Part shown: piece after piece, positions 1 to 8,394 of the stretch
Position numbering within the stretch: position 1 is the first letter of the stretch
Layout of the letters: every line of letters begins with the position of its first letter
Source: JACQFK01 sp964619955
Lineage (GTDB): Bacteria; Planctomycetota; MHYJ01; JACPRB01
Assembly: GCA_964619955.1 (NCBI GenBank)
Contig: CAZUJF010000002.1
Location: forward strand, 1 to 64,000
Reading direction: 5' to 3'
Length of the DNA: 64,000 nt
The notes under the pieces: model-generated
Database searches by the model: none
Told to the model about the DNA's origin: nothing
What the model saw: only the letters and a program-made list of their open reading frames with translations
Program-made: the position numbers and the translations under genes

Positions 1-100
1 GAGGTGGGGATGGAGGCGTGTTGTCTTGACTTCGTCATTGATAGCTGAATTCGATTGAAAGGGGCCCTTTGCTTCCCGAGAATGGTCTTTTCCCAGATTC

Positions 101-1711
101 ATGCCGGGCGACCAGCGCCTGCACCTTGGGGGAGGACCTTTGGATTCCGAATCGCGACTCAGGGCCGAGAAGATCTTCCGCGCCGTCGTTGAATCCGCCC
201 CCAATGCCATGGTCTTGGCCGACGTGGAAGGGCGGATCGTGCTCATCAACGTCCAGGCGGAGCGGCTTTTCGGCTATCTGCGGGAGGAACTCATCGGACA
301 GCTCGTCGAAATGCTCATCCCGGTGCGGTACCGCGGGAGCCATCCCGGGCATCGAACGGCGTTCCTCGCCAATCCGCACGCGCGGCCGATGGGGGCCGGA
401 CGGGAGCTCTTCGGCCTCCGGAAGGACGGCGTCGAGGTCCCCGTGGAGATCGGGATCAACCCGATCCAGACCGAGGAGGGGAATTTCATCCTGGCCGCCG
501 TCGTCGACATCACGGAACGACGGCGCGCCGAGGAGGAGCAGCAGCGGATGAGCGACCGCCTCCAGCAGGCGCAAAAGATGGAGAGTCTGGCGCTGCTGGC
601 CGGCGGCATCGCCCACGACTTCAACAATCTGCTCGTCGCCATCCTCGGCAACGCGGGCCTCGCACGGCGGCACATGCCCCCGGAATCCCCCGTCATGCCG
701 ATGATCAAGGACATCGAGGCCTCCTCCGAACGCGCCGCCGCGCTGATCAACCAGATGCTGGCCTATTCGGGACGCGGAAAGTTCCAGATCGAGGCGGTGA
801 ACCTGAACCGCCTCGTCGAGGAGATGACGCACCTGGTGTCGGCGACGATCTCCAAGAAGGCGGTCCTGAAATTCAACCTCGAGCCGAACCTGCCGGCGAT
901 CCTGGCCGACGTCACCCAGATCCGGCAGGTCGTGATGAACCTGATCATCAACGCCTCGGAGGCGCTCGCCGACAAAAGCGGCGTGATCTCCGTGACCACC
1001 GGCGTCGTCGACGCCGATGCGGCCTATCTCCAGGGAACCTCCTTCCCCGACGGCCTGACCGAGTCCACCTACGTGTTTCTGGAGGTCTCGGACACCGGCT
1101 GCGGCATGGACGAGGCGACCCAGAAGAAGATCTTCGACCCCTTCTTCACGACGAAGTTCACCGGCCGGGGCTTGGGGCTCGCGGCCGTCCAGGGAATCCT
1201 CCGCGGACACAAGGGTGCGGTGAAGGTTTACAGCCAGTTGAGGAAGGGGACCACGTTCAAGGTCATGTTTCCGCCCCTGACCGTGATCGCTTCCGAGAAT
1301 CGCGGGAGCGGGTCGGCGGACATGGAGGCTTTCCGGGGCAGCGGAACCATCCTGGTCATGGACGACGAAGAGAGCGTCTGCGGGGTGACCAAGAGCATCC
1401 TGCAGAGCGTCGGCTTCACGGTGCTGACCGCCCCCGACGGCCGTTCCGGCGTCGAAAAGTACAAGGAACGCCAGGGCGAGATCGTCTGCGTGCTCATGGA
1501 CCTGACCATGCCTCACATGGACGGGGTGGCCGCGTTCCGCGCGCTGCGCCAGATCCGGCCCGACGTGCGCGTGATCCTCATGAGCGGCTACAACGAACAG
1601 GACGCCATCAACGAATTCGCCGGCAAGGGCCTGGCCAGCTTCCTGCACAAGCCGTTCAAGGTTGAGGCGCTGCTGAAGACCGTGCGGACCGTGCTCCAGG
1701 CAAAGACGTAG
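101..1711 (+). CDS. Hybrid sensor histidine kinase (PAS, HisKA, HATPase, receiver)
   Basis: A cytoplasmic hybrid kinase of 536 residues. A PAS domain spans about residues 23-140 and ends in a DITERR motif. The dimerisation domain carries the phospho-histidine in AHDFNN (H172). The ATPase domain shows an N-box around N280-N285, the G1 box DTGCGMD and the G2 box GRGLGL. A C-terminal receiver (about 415-536) has acidic residues D421 and D422, phospho-acceptor D467 and the lysine in LHKPFK. There is no membrane helix, so it should sense a cytoplasmic signal through PAS. An in-frame TGA at 56-58 limits the start, and ATG at 101 is the first good one. No clear ribosome site precedes it. No DNA-binding partner lies alongside, so the output is unknown. 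Confidence 0.9.
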   Translation: MPGDQRLHLGGGPLDSESRLRAEKIFRAVVESAPNAMVLADVEGRIVLINVQAERLFGYLREELIGQLVEMLIPVRYRGSHPGHRTAFLANPHARPMGAGRELFGLRKDGVEVPVEIGINPIQTEEGNFILAAVVDITERRRAEEEQQRMSDRLQQAQKMESLALLAGGIAHDFNNLLVAILGNAGLARRHMPPESPVMPMIKDIEASSERAAALINQMLAYSGRGKFQIEAVNLNRLVEEMTHLVSATISKKAVLKFNLEPNLPAILADVTQIRQVVMNLIINASEALADKSGVISVTTGVVDADAAYLQGTSFPDGLTESTYVFLEVSDTGCGMDEATQKKIFDPFFTTKFTGRGLGLAAVQGILRGHKGAVKVYSQLRKGTTFKVMFPPLTVIASENRGSGSADMEAFRGSGTILVMDDEESVCGVTKSILQSVGFTVLTAPDGRSGVEKYKERQGEIVCVLMDLTMPHMDGVAAFRALRQIRPDVRVILMSGYNEQDAINEFAGKGLASFLHKPFKVEALLKTVRTVLQAKT

Positions 1712-1848
1712 CCGGCCGGCCTCCAGGGCGAACGCCTGCAGACATGCGAAGCGGCTCCGGCGTGGTACGAGCCGGGGAGGGGGAGGCCACGGTTCCCCGC
1801 CCCTCCCCCGCAGAATACGGCGACCTCTCCGCGCGTCATGTTGACGGC

Positions 1849-2355
1849 ATGAGCGAGAACCTGGAGTGGGTGCTGCGGACGATTCTGATCGGTGCCGGAG
1901 CCACGCTGGTGATGGATGCGTGGGCCTTCCTGCTCCGGCTCTTCGGGATCCCCTCCCTGGATTTCGCCCTGCTGGGCCGCTGGATCGGGCATCTTCCCCG
2001 GGGCCGCTGGATGCATGCGAGCATCGCCAAGGCGGAGCCGGTTCGCGGCGAGCGGCTGCTCGGCTGGTGCGCCCACTACACCATCGGGATCACCTTTTCC
2101 GCCTTCCTGCTGGCGGTGTACGGTTTGGACTGGGCGCGGTCCCCGTCCCCGCTCCCCGCGCTTTTCATCGGCGGGGTCACGGTCGTGGCCCCCCTCTTCG
2201 TCCTGCAGCCGGCCATGGGCGCCGGGATCGCCTCATCCAAGACTCCGAGGCCCCTCTTCAACTGTCTCAAGAGCCTGGTGACGCACACGGTCTACGGCGT
2301 CGGTCTGTATCTCTCCGCCCTCGCGAGCGGGGCGCTCATTCCCGCGGTGCCCTGA
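1849..2355 (+). CDS. DUF2938 family membrane protein
   Basis: A 168-residue integral membrane protein of the uncharacterised DUF2938 family. I recognise it by the N-terminal stretch with GATLVMDAWAFLLR, FGIPSLDF and LLGRWIGHLPRG, and by roughly four hydrophobic segments. The open frame extends upstream to 1744, but those extra 35 residues are low complexity and unlike the family. ATG 1849 starts the conserved part and is preferred. Function is unknown. The 137 bases between the upstream kinase stop and this start contain no gene or hairpin I can support. Confidence 0.8.
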   Translation: MSENLEWVLRTILIGAGATLVMDAWAFLLRLFGIPSLDFALLGRWIGHLPRGRWMHASIAKAEPVRGERLLGWCAHYTIGITFSAFLLAVYGLDWARSPSPLPALFIGGVTVVAPLFVLQPAMGAGIASSKTPRPLFNCLKSLVTHTVYGVGLYLSALASGALIPAVP

Positions 2356-2427
2356 TCCTGCAGGGATCCGCCCTTCATCCGCCGGGCGCCGAGGCGCTTC
2401 TCCCCACCCGCTGCCGCCGCGGGCGGG

Positions 2428-2433
2428 TAATAG
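2428..2433 (+). promoter_or_regulatory. Putative -10 box (TAATAG) of the PSD1 gene
   Basis: TAATAG lies ten bases before the ATG at 2444, so transcription would begin only a few bases before the start codon. This matches the layout found at many other genes here. No convincing -35 box or ribosome site is visible. Confidence 0.45.
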
Positions 2434-2443
2434 CTGGTGGCCG

Positions 2444-4876
2444 ATGACGAACCTGCTTTGCTCCGTCGCCGTCTGGGTCCTCGCCGCGCAAGAGATCGAC
2501 TACGAACGCGTCATCCTGCCCATCCTGTCCGACAACTGCTTCTACTGCCATGGCCCCGACTCGAGCCACCGCGAGGCCGGGCTGCGGCTCGACGAGGAGA
2601 GCGCCGCCAAACGCAAGAACCCCGAGGGCGTCGCCGCCATCGTGCCCGGTAAAAGCTCGGCAAGCGACCTCGTCCGGCGCATCCTGAGCAAGGACCGCGA
2701 CGAGCTCATGCCGCCGCCGAAGTCCAACAAGAAGCTCACCCGCGAGCAGATCGCGCTGCTCCAGAAATGGATCGACGGCGGGGCGAAGTGGGGAGAGCAC
2801 TGGGCGTTCTCGCCGCTCCGCAAGCCCCCCCTGCCCCCCGGCGCCGCCCATCCGATCGATGCGTTCATTGACGAGCGCCTGGTTCGCGAGAAGCTCGCGC
2901 CCGCCCCGGAGGCGCCCCGCAGCGTCCTGCTCCGACGCGCCAGCCTCGACCTCAACGGCCTGCCCCCGAGCCCGGAGGAGACGGACGCGTTCCTCGCCGA
3001 CCCCGCCCCGGATGCCTTCGAAAAAGTCGTCGACCGCCTGCTCGGCTCCCCGCGCACCGGCGAGCGGCTCGCCTGGGAATGGATGGAGGTCGCGCGCTAC
3101 GCGGACTCCAACGGCTACCAGGGCGACGGCGAACGCACCATGTGGCCCTGGCGCGACTGGGTCGTCCGCGCCTTCAACGAGAACCTGCCCTACGACCAGT
3201 TCACGGTCCGGCAGCTCGCCGGCGATCTGCTGCCCGACGGCGGCCGCGAGGCGAAGCTCGCCACCGGCTTCCTCCGCAACCATCCGATCAACGGCGAGGG
3301 CGGCCGCATCGCCGAGGAGAACCGCGTCGACTACGTCATGGACATGACCGAGACCGTCGGCACCGTCTGGCTCGGCCTCACGTTCAACTGCTGCCGCTGC
3401 CATGACCACAAGTTCGACCCGGTCCTGAAGAAGGACTACTACGCCCTCTCCGCGTTCTTCAACCAGACGCCGGTGAACGGCGGCGGCGGGGATCCGCAGA
3501 CGGCACCCGTGGTGGAACTGCCCACGGAGGAGCAGACGAAGAAGATCGCCGCGCTGGACGCGGAGTTCAGCGCAGGGGCCGCCGCGCTCAAGGAACAGGA
3601 GACGGGGCTGCCGGCGGACGAGACCTTCCTCAAGATCCCCAAGGTGAAGGAGCTGCTGAAAGCTGCGCCGGAAAAACGCGACCGGGCGAAGCTGGACGAG
3701 ATCCACAAGGCGGCGGAGAAGCCCTTCCCCGACTACGCCAAGGCCGTGCGCCACCTGCGCGAGGTCCTGGACCAGCGCAGCGCCGCGCGGAAGGCGGTCC
3801 CCCGCGTGATGGTGATGGAGGATCAACCCGCGCCGCGGAAGACCTACATCCTCGACAAGGGGCTTTACGACAAACGTCTCGAGGAGATCGGCGCCGCCGT
3901 GCCGGGCAAACTCCCCCCGCTGCCCGCCGACGCGCCGCGCAACCGCCTCGGCCTCGCCCGCTGGCTGGTCTCCGCCGAGAACCCCCTGCCCGCGCGCGTC
4001 ACGGTCAACCGCTACTGGCAGCTGCTCTTCGGAACGGGCCTGACGAAGACCAGCGAGAACTTCGGCGTGCAGGGCGAGTTTCCCGTGCACCGCGGGCTGC
4101 TCGACTGGCTGGCCGCCGACTTCCGCGAGCACGGCTGGGACCTGAAGCGCCTGCTGAAGCAGATCGTGACGAGCGCCGCGTACAAACGCTCCTCGAACGT
4201 GACGGCCGCGCAGCTGGAGGCGGACCCCGACAACCGCTTCTTCGCGCGAGGCTCGCGGTTCCGGATGCCGTCCTCGATGCTGCGGGACCAGGCCCTCGCC
4301 GCGAGCGGGCTGCTGGTGGAAACCCGGGGCGGCGCGGCCGTGCGGCCGTATCAGCCCTCCGGGGTCTGGGAGGAGGCGACCTTCGGCGGCAAGACCTACC
4401 AGCAGGACCACGGCGACGCGCTCTACCGCCGGAGCCTCTACGTGTTCTGGCGCCGCATCGTGGGTCCGACGATGTTCTTCGACACGCAGTCGCGCTCGAC
4501 GTGCGTGGTGAAGCCGACGCGGACGAACACGCCGCTGCAGGCACTCGCGCTGCTCAACGACCCCGCGTACGTCGAGGCCGCACGGGCCTTGGCGGAGCGG
4601 GCGCTGAAGCGGCCGGAGAGCGGCGATGCGGCGAAGCTCGACTTCGTCTTCCGGCGCATCCTGGCGCGTTCCCCGAAGGAGCCCGAGCGCGAGGTCCTCC
4701 TGACGGGCCTGAAACGCCTGAGGGGCGAGTATGCGGCGCAACCGGAGGACGCGAAGAAACTGCTCAAAGTCGGCGAGTCGAAGCGCGACGAGAGCCTTTC
4801 CGCCTCCGAGCACGCGGCGTGGGCCTCGCTCTGTCTGGCGATCCTGAATCTCGACGAGGCGGTGACGAAGGAATGA
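2444..4876 (+). CDS. PSD1 / DUF1549-DUF1553 protein with cytochrome c-like motif
   Basis: An 810-residue protein of the Planctomycete-type PSCyt1-PSCyt2-PSD1 architecture. A short hydrophobic N-terminus suggests export. A haem c motif CFYCH (C32, C35, H36) is followed by the typical MPPP segment. DUF1549 contains a second CxxCH (NCCRCHDHKFDP). DUF1553 follows, with NRYWQLLFGTGL and HRGLLDWLA. These proteins are abundant in Planctomycetes and are usually paired with a DUF1501 protein, as here, where the next gene overlaps by four bases (ATGA). The pair is often linked to polysaccharide or sulfated-glycan breakdown, but the reaction is not established. The haem ligands suggest a redox role. Confidence 0.93.
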   Translation: MTNLLCSVAVWVLAAQEIDYERVILPILSDNCFYCHGPDSSHREAGLRLDEESAAKRKNPEGVAAIVPGKSSASDLVRRILSKDRDELMPPPKSNKKLTREQIALLQKWIDGGAKWGEHWAFSPLRKPPLPPGAAHPIDAFIDERLVREKLAPAPEAPRSVLLRRASLDLNGLPPSPEETDAFLADPAPDAFEKVVDRLLGSPRTGERLAWEWMEVARYADSNGYQGDGERTMWPWRDWVVRAFNENLPYDQFTVRQLAGDLLPDGGREAKLATGFLRNHPINGEGGRIAEENRVDYVMDMTETVGTVWLGLTFNCCRCHDHKFDPVLKKDYYALSAFFNQTPVNGGGGDPQTAPVVELPTEEQTKKIAALDAEFSAGAAALKEQETGLPADETFLKIPKVKELLKAAPEKRDRAKLDEIHKAAEKPFPDYAKAVRHLREVLDQRSAARKAVPRVMVMEDQPAPRKTYILDKGLYDKRLEEIGAAVPGKLPPLPADAPRNRLGLARWLVSAENPLPARVTVNRYWQLLFGTGLTKTSENFGVQGEFPVHRGLLDWLAADFREHGWDLKRLLKQIVTSAAYKRSSNVTAAQLEADPDNRFFARGSRFRMPSSMLRDQALAASGLLVETRGGAAVRPYQPSGVWEEATFGGKTYQQDHGDALYRRSLYVFWRRIVGPTMFFDTQSRSTCVVKPTRTNTPLQALALLNDPAYVEAARALAERALKRPESGDAAKLDFVFRRILARSPKEPEREVLLTGLKRLRGEYAAQPEDAKKLLKVGESKRDESLSASEHAAWASLCLAILNLDEAVTKE

Positions 4877-6315
4877 ACCCGGAACTGAAGCTCCAAATGA
4901 CCCGCCGGGAGTTGTTCGGGCGCTCCGCGCCGGGCCTGGGCGCCGCCGCGCTGTCCTCGCTGCTGGGGCGGGACCTCTTCGCGTCCGGCGATGCCCCGCG
5001 ACCCGCGCTGCCCCATTTCGCGCCGAAGGCGAAGCGCGTGATCTACCTCTTCATGAACGGCGCGCCGACACACGTGGACCTCTTCGACTGGAAACCCGCG
5101 CTGGCCGCGGGGCACGGTAAACCCGTCCCGCAGGACTATCTCGGCTCGAAGCGCTTCAGCACGATGACGGGGGATCCGAAAGGCAAACTCCTGCTGGCGC
5201 CGATCGAGCCGTTCGCGCGCCACGGCGAGAGCGGCGCCTGGGTGAGCAAGTTGATGCCGCACACCGCGTCCGTCGCGGACGAGCTCTGCTTCATCAAGTC
5301 GATGCACACGGAGCAGGTGAACCACGCGCCCGCGATCTCCTTTTTCCTGAGCGGCGCGGAGATCCCCGGGCGGCCGACGATGGGCGCCTGGGCGCATTAC
5401 GGGCTCGGGAGCCTCGCGGAGAACCTGCCCGCGTACGTCGTGATGACGTCCATCTCCAAGGGCACCTCCTGCGGGCAGATCTTCTACGACTTCTACTGGA
5501 GCTCGGGCTTCCTCCCCTCGCGCTTCCAGGGCGTGAAGTTCCGGGGGAGCGGCGAGCCGGTGCTCTACCTGTCCAATCCCCCGGGGATGAGCGCGGGCAC
5601 GCGGCGGGGCCTCCTCGACGACGTCGCGAAGCTGAACGAGATGAAGCTGCGCGAAGCCGGCGATCCCGAGATCGCGACGCGCCTGGCCCAGTACGAGATG
5701 GCGTACCGGATGCAGTCGAGCGTGCCGGAGCTCGCGGACCTCAGCGCCGAGCCGAAGGAGGTCCTGGACGAGTACGGGCCGGGCGTCAAGGTGCAGGGAA
5801 GCTTCGCCTACAACTGCCTCATGGCGCGGCGGCTCGTCGAGCGCGGGGTGCGCTTCGTGCAGCTCATGCACGCCGGGTGGGACCAGCACAACAGCCTCAC
5901 GACGGAGCTCTACAACCAGTGCCGCGACACCGACCAGCCGAGCGCCGCGCTCGTGCGCGACCTGAAGCGCCGCGGGCTGCTGGACGACACGCTGGTCATC
6001 TGGGGCGGCGAATTCGGGCGCACGCCGTTCCTCCAGGGCAACCTCGCGGAGCGCGCGCGCTGGGGCCGCGACCATCATCCCTACGCGTTCACGATCTGGA
6101 TGGCGGGAGGCGGCATCAAGCCGGGCATGACGTACGGCGAAACGGACGACCTCGGGATGAACGTCGTCGCCAAGCCGGTCCACGTGCACGACTTCCAGGC
6201 GACGCTGCTGCACCTGCTCGGCATCAACCACGAACGGCTGACCTACCGCTTCCAGGGGCGGGACTTCCGCCTGACGGACGTGCACGGCAAGGTGGTGCGG
6301 GAGATCCTGGCGTAG
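4873..6315 (+). CDS. DUF1501 (sulfatase-like) protein, Tat-exported
   Basis: A 480-residue DUF1501 protein. The N-terminus has a twin-arginine-like signal (TRRELFGRSAPGLGAAAL), indicating export of a folded, probably metal-containing protein. Family motifs are GAPTHVDLFDWKP near the start, GWDQHN, IWGGEFGRTP and RDHHPYAFTIWMAGGG near the end. The fold belongs to the alkaline phosphatase/sulfatase superfamily. The real start is ATG 4873, which overlaps the PSD1 stop codon as ATGA. A longer in-frame opening upstream only shadows the previous gene. Co-expression with PSD1 implies joint function, but the substrate cannot be read from the sequence. Confidence 0.93.
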   Translation: MNPELKLQMTRRELFGRSAPGLGAAALSSLLGRDLFASGDAPRPALPHFAPKAKRVIYLFMNGAPTHVDLFDWKPALAAGHGKPVPQDYLGSKRFSTMTGDPKGKLLLAPIEPFARHGESGAWVSKLMPHTASVADELCFIKSMHTEQVNHAPAISFFLSGAEIPGRPTMGAWAHYGLGSLAENLPAYVVMTSISKGTSCGQIFYDFYWSSGFLPSRFQGVKFRGSGEPVLYLSNPPGMSAGTRRGLLDDVAKLNEMKLREAGDPEIATRLAQYEMAYRMQSSVPELADLSAEPKEVLDEYGPGVKVQGSFAYNCLMARRLVERGVRFVQLMHAGWDQHNSLTTELYNQCRDTDQPSAALVRDLKRRGLLDDTLVIWGGEFGRTPFLQGNLAERARWGRDHHPYAFTIWMAGGGIKPGMTYGETDDLGMNVVAKPVHVHDFQATLLHLLGINHERLTYRFQGRDFRLTDVHGKVVREILA

Positions 6316-6318
6316 CGC

Positions 6319-7170
6319 TCACGCCACGAGGTTCGTGCGCTCGCTGGCGTAACACTCCTCGATCTCGGTGCGGAGCTCCAGGACCGTCTCCGGCGGGAGC
6401 TTGAGCGCGGCCGCGCTCGGGTGGGCCGTCAGATCCAGGTCGGGATTCCGCACCGGACCCAGGCCCAGGACATGACAGAAGGAGTCCGCGAGCGCGATCA
6501 CGTGGCAGAGGTTGGGCACGGTCTGGGATTCCTCGGGGAAATGATGATGCCCGATGGCGTCCTCGATCTCCTCTCCGAACTTCCATTTGCGGGCGAGCAA
6601 CTGCCCGACGGTGGCGTGGTCGAAGCCGAAGACCTCCTCCTCGAGCTCGCGGAACGAGCGCGCCTCGCCGCGGAAGATCTGGTCCATGATGGGGCCCATC
6701 TTCTCGGGAAGCTTGAGCAGCAGGGCGGTCTTGCCGATGTCGTGCAGCAGACCCACGAGGAAGGCCTGTTCGGGGTTCGCCGCGCGGGTCTTTTTGGCGA
6801 GCACGCGGGCCGCCAGGGCGCAACCCACGGAATGCTCCCAGAGAAGCTGCTCGTTGCGGCCGAATTTGGGGTAGAGGTTGCGCAGCGCGGCCGTCATGAG
6901 GATGGTGCGCACCTGGTTGAATCCCACGGTGACGATGGCCTGGGTGACCGTCTTGACGGCGCCGTTGCGCGCGTAGAAGGAGCAGTTGGAGACGCGGAGC
7001 ACGCGGCTGGCGAGCGAGGGATCCTGGGAGATGACCCGGTTAAGATCCGCCGCCGACGATGTTTCGGAACTCAGGGTTTCCAGCGCCAGGGCCGCCACGT
7101 GGGGCATGGCCGGAAGGTCGCCGGTGGCTTCCTGGACCTTCTTGGCCAGGTCGAAGGGCGAAGCATTCAT
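6319..7170 (-). CDS. HDOD domain protein
   Basis: A 283-residue HDOD-domain protein, a non-enzymatic relative of HD phosphohydrolases usually acting in signal transduction. It shows LPAMPHVAALALETL, a conserved ISQDPSLASRVLRVSN block, VTQAIVTVGFNQVRTILM, and LLHDIGKTALLLKLP, which keeps the HD pair. Family members are linked to c-di-GMP or motility control. The frame is open further upstream to 7290, but those 40 residues are Arg/Leu-rich filler. ATG 7170 begins the normal domain start (MNASPFDLAKKV). The gene stands alone and converges on the DUF1501 gene with three bases between stops. Confidence 0.85.
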   Translation of the reverse strand: MNASPFDLAKKVQEATGDLPAMPHVAALALETLSSETSSAADLNRVISQDPSLASRVLRVSNCSFYARNGAVKTVTQAIVTVGFNQVRTILMTAALRNLYPKFGRNEQLLWEHSVGCALAARVLAKKTRAANPEQAFLVGLLHDIGKTALLLKLPEKMGPIMDQIFRGEARSFRELEEEVFGFDHATVGQLLARKWKFGEEIEDAIGHHHFPEESQTVPNLCHVIALADSFCHVLGLGPVRNPDLDLTAHPSAAALKLPPETVLELRTEIEECYASERTNLVA

Positions 7171-7289
7171 AAGTGCAGGAAAGAAGAGACGCAAGCCCCG
7201 TGCCCGACGCAGTTCCATGGATGGAACACCCCGGTGCCGACAAAGTCGTGCCCCGAAGCGACATAATTGACGGAGGTCCGCGGGAGGCA

Positions 7290-7295
7290 TAGAAT
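7290..7295 (+). promoter_or_regulatory. Putative -10 box (TAGAAT) before a 7-codon leader
   Basis: TAGAAT ends six bases before GTG 7302. That is the same spacing seen at 11325, 20706, 27011, 38506 and 44582. Transcription would start almost at the GTG of the short leader reading frame. Confidence 0.4.
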
Positions 7296-7301
7296 CGGGG
7301 G

Positions 7302-7325
7302 GTGTCTGCGGAGAGGGGACGGTAG
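7302..7325 (+). CDS. Possible 7-residue leaderless leader peptide
   Basis: GTG TCT GCG GAG AGG GGA CGG TAG reads MSAERGR. It sits six bases after TAGAAT, and its stop lies three bases before the ATG of the next gene at 7329. The layout would allow ribosomes that start on a leaderless message to terminate and restart on the downstream gene. It could equally be chance, because seven codons carry little information. Confidence 0.25.
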   Translation: MSAERGR

Positions 7326-7328
7326 CCG

Positions 7329-8066
7329 ATGTCTTTAGCCCCCGGACTCCTGCCCGAGGAGGGGGACTCCCGCCGGGGGCGCTCGCCCCTGCTGCTGGGG
7401 CTGGTCGTCCTGGTGGCGCTCCTGCTCGCGGGGTATGCGATCCGCACCTACGGCCGGGTTCAGGAGGAGTCGCGGATCGAATCCGGACGCCTGAAGGAAC
7501 TCGTCCGGGAGAATGCCCGGCTGAGGGAGGAACTGCGGAAGCCGCCTCTCCCGGTCCCCGTCCTCCCGGTTCCGGCGGCCCCTCCCGCGCCTGCCCCGCC
7601 TCCCGAACGGCGTCTGCTGCCGCCGCTGAGTCCCGAAGGGGTCCAGGAGCGCCTGACGCAGGGGCTTCACGAGCTGCGGTCCGGGCGCTTCGACCAGGCG
7701 GAGCGGCAGTTTTTCAGGGCCCTTCCCGAGAGCGTGCTCTACCTCGCCCTGAGCAGCCTGGCCCAGGGCAATATCCAGGAGTCCTACGCGTTCCTGTCCC
7801 TGGCGATGGCGAACGTTCCCCACTGGCTTCGGAAGGTGAAGCCCCGGGATCTTTTCGGGAGCGAGGAGTCTTATCGCGCGCTCGTGGGAACCCTGGAAGC
7901 CCGCCTGGCCGCGGACCCTCTCGATGCGGAGGCCAAGATCCTCCTCGCCTACCTGCGCTACCACGACCAGGGGGAGGGGCACGCGAAGGCGCTGGTGGTC
8001 GAGGCGCTGCAGTTGAAGCCCGGCCTGGAAGAGGGCCGCCGATTCATGGAGGCCCTTGAGCCGTAA
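7329..8066 (+). CDS. Membrane-anchored protein with coiled coil and TPR-like domain
   Basis: A 245-residue protein of no named family. Residues about 20-40 form one transmembrane helix (LLLGLVVLVALLLAGYAI). A short charged coiled coil follows (about 45-70), then a Pro/Ala-rich linker, then a helical domain (about 100-245). That domain includes a TPR-like stretch RSGRFDQAERQFFRALPES and later helix pairs (DPLDAEAKILLAYL). The domain should lie outside the membrane as a tethered scaffold. A weak purine-rich site (AGAGGGGA) lies nine bases before the start. Confidence 0.7.
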   Translation: MSLAPGLLPEEGDSRRGRSPLLLGLVVLVALLLAGYAIRTYGRVQEESRIESGRLKELVRENARLREELRKPPLPVPVLPVPAAPPAPAPPPERRLLPPLSPEGVQERLTQGLHELRSGRFDQAERQFFRALPESVLYLALSSLAQGNIQESYAFLSLAMANVPHWLRKVKPRDLFGSEESYRALVGTLEARLAADPLDAEAKILLAYLRYHDQGEGHAKALVVEALQLKPGLEEGRRFMEALEP

Positions 8067-8073
8067 GGTGTTA

Positions 8074-8103
8074 TTGACACCGAACTCGGGACGTTTCTAT
8101 AAT
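8074..8103 (+). promoter_or_regulatory. Consensus sigma-70 promoter (TTGACA-N18-TATAAT)
   Basis: Perfect TTGACA at 8074-8079 and perfect TATAAT at 8098-8103, with an 18-base spacer. The expected transcription start, about seven bases downstream, is around 8110. That leaves only about six bases before the ATG at 8116. It is the clearest promoter in the window and shows that the housekeeping sigma recognises the standard hexamers. Confidence 0.85.
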
Positions 8104-8115
8104 TCGCCCGAGTTC

Positions 8116-8394
8116 ATGCCCACGTACGACTATGCCTGCTCCGCGTGCGGCCACCGGTTCGAGCGGTTTGAATCGATGAGCGCGGGCGGCCTGAAGGCCT
8201 GCGAGAAGTGCGGCAAAAAGAAGGCCAAGCGGATGATCGGGACGGGGGCGGGACTGATCTTCAAGGGCAGCGGCTTCTACATCACCGACTCGAAGAAGAA
8301 AAGCGGCACGCCGCCCCCGGAGTCCGGCGGCAAGGAGCCCGCCAAGACGGCTGCCGTTTCCGATAAGAAGGAAAGCAAGGAGTCCAAGAAATGA
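8116..8394 (+). CDS. FmdB-type zinc ribbon protein
   Basis: A 92-residue protein of the FmdB regulatory family. The zinc ribbon is formed by C8-x2-C11 and C29-x2-C32 in MPTYDYACSACGHRFE and ACEKCGKK. GTGAGLIFKGSGFYITD follows, which is typical of the family, and then a Lys/Ser-rich tail. The frame opens at 8056, but the promoter ends at 8103 and MPTYDY is the universal family start, so ATG 8116 is right. Function is poorly known; the original proposal was transcriptional control of amidase/formamidase genes. It overlaps the next gene by ATGA and is probably co-transcribed with it. Confidence 0.9.
   Translation: MPTYDYACSACGHRFERFESMSAGGLKACEKCGKKKAKRMIGTGAGLIFKGSGFYITDSKKKSGTPPPESGGKEPAKTAAVSDKKESKESKK

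Noticed and set aside
2375..4813. 812-codon minus-strand frame opposite the PSD1 gene
   Set aside because: Low-complexity composition and fully antisense to a recognised family.
4501..4872. N-terminal extension of the DUF1501 protein
   Set aside because: These codons overlap the PSD1 gene in another frame; the family start and Tat signal begin at 4873.
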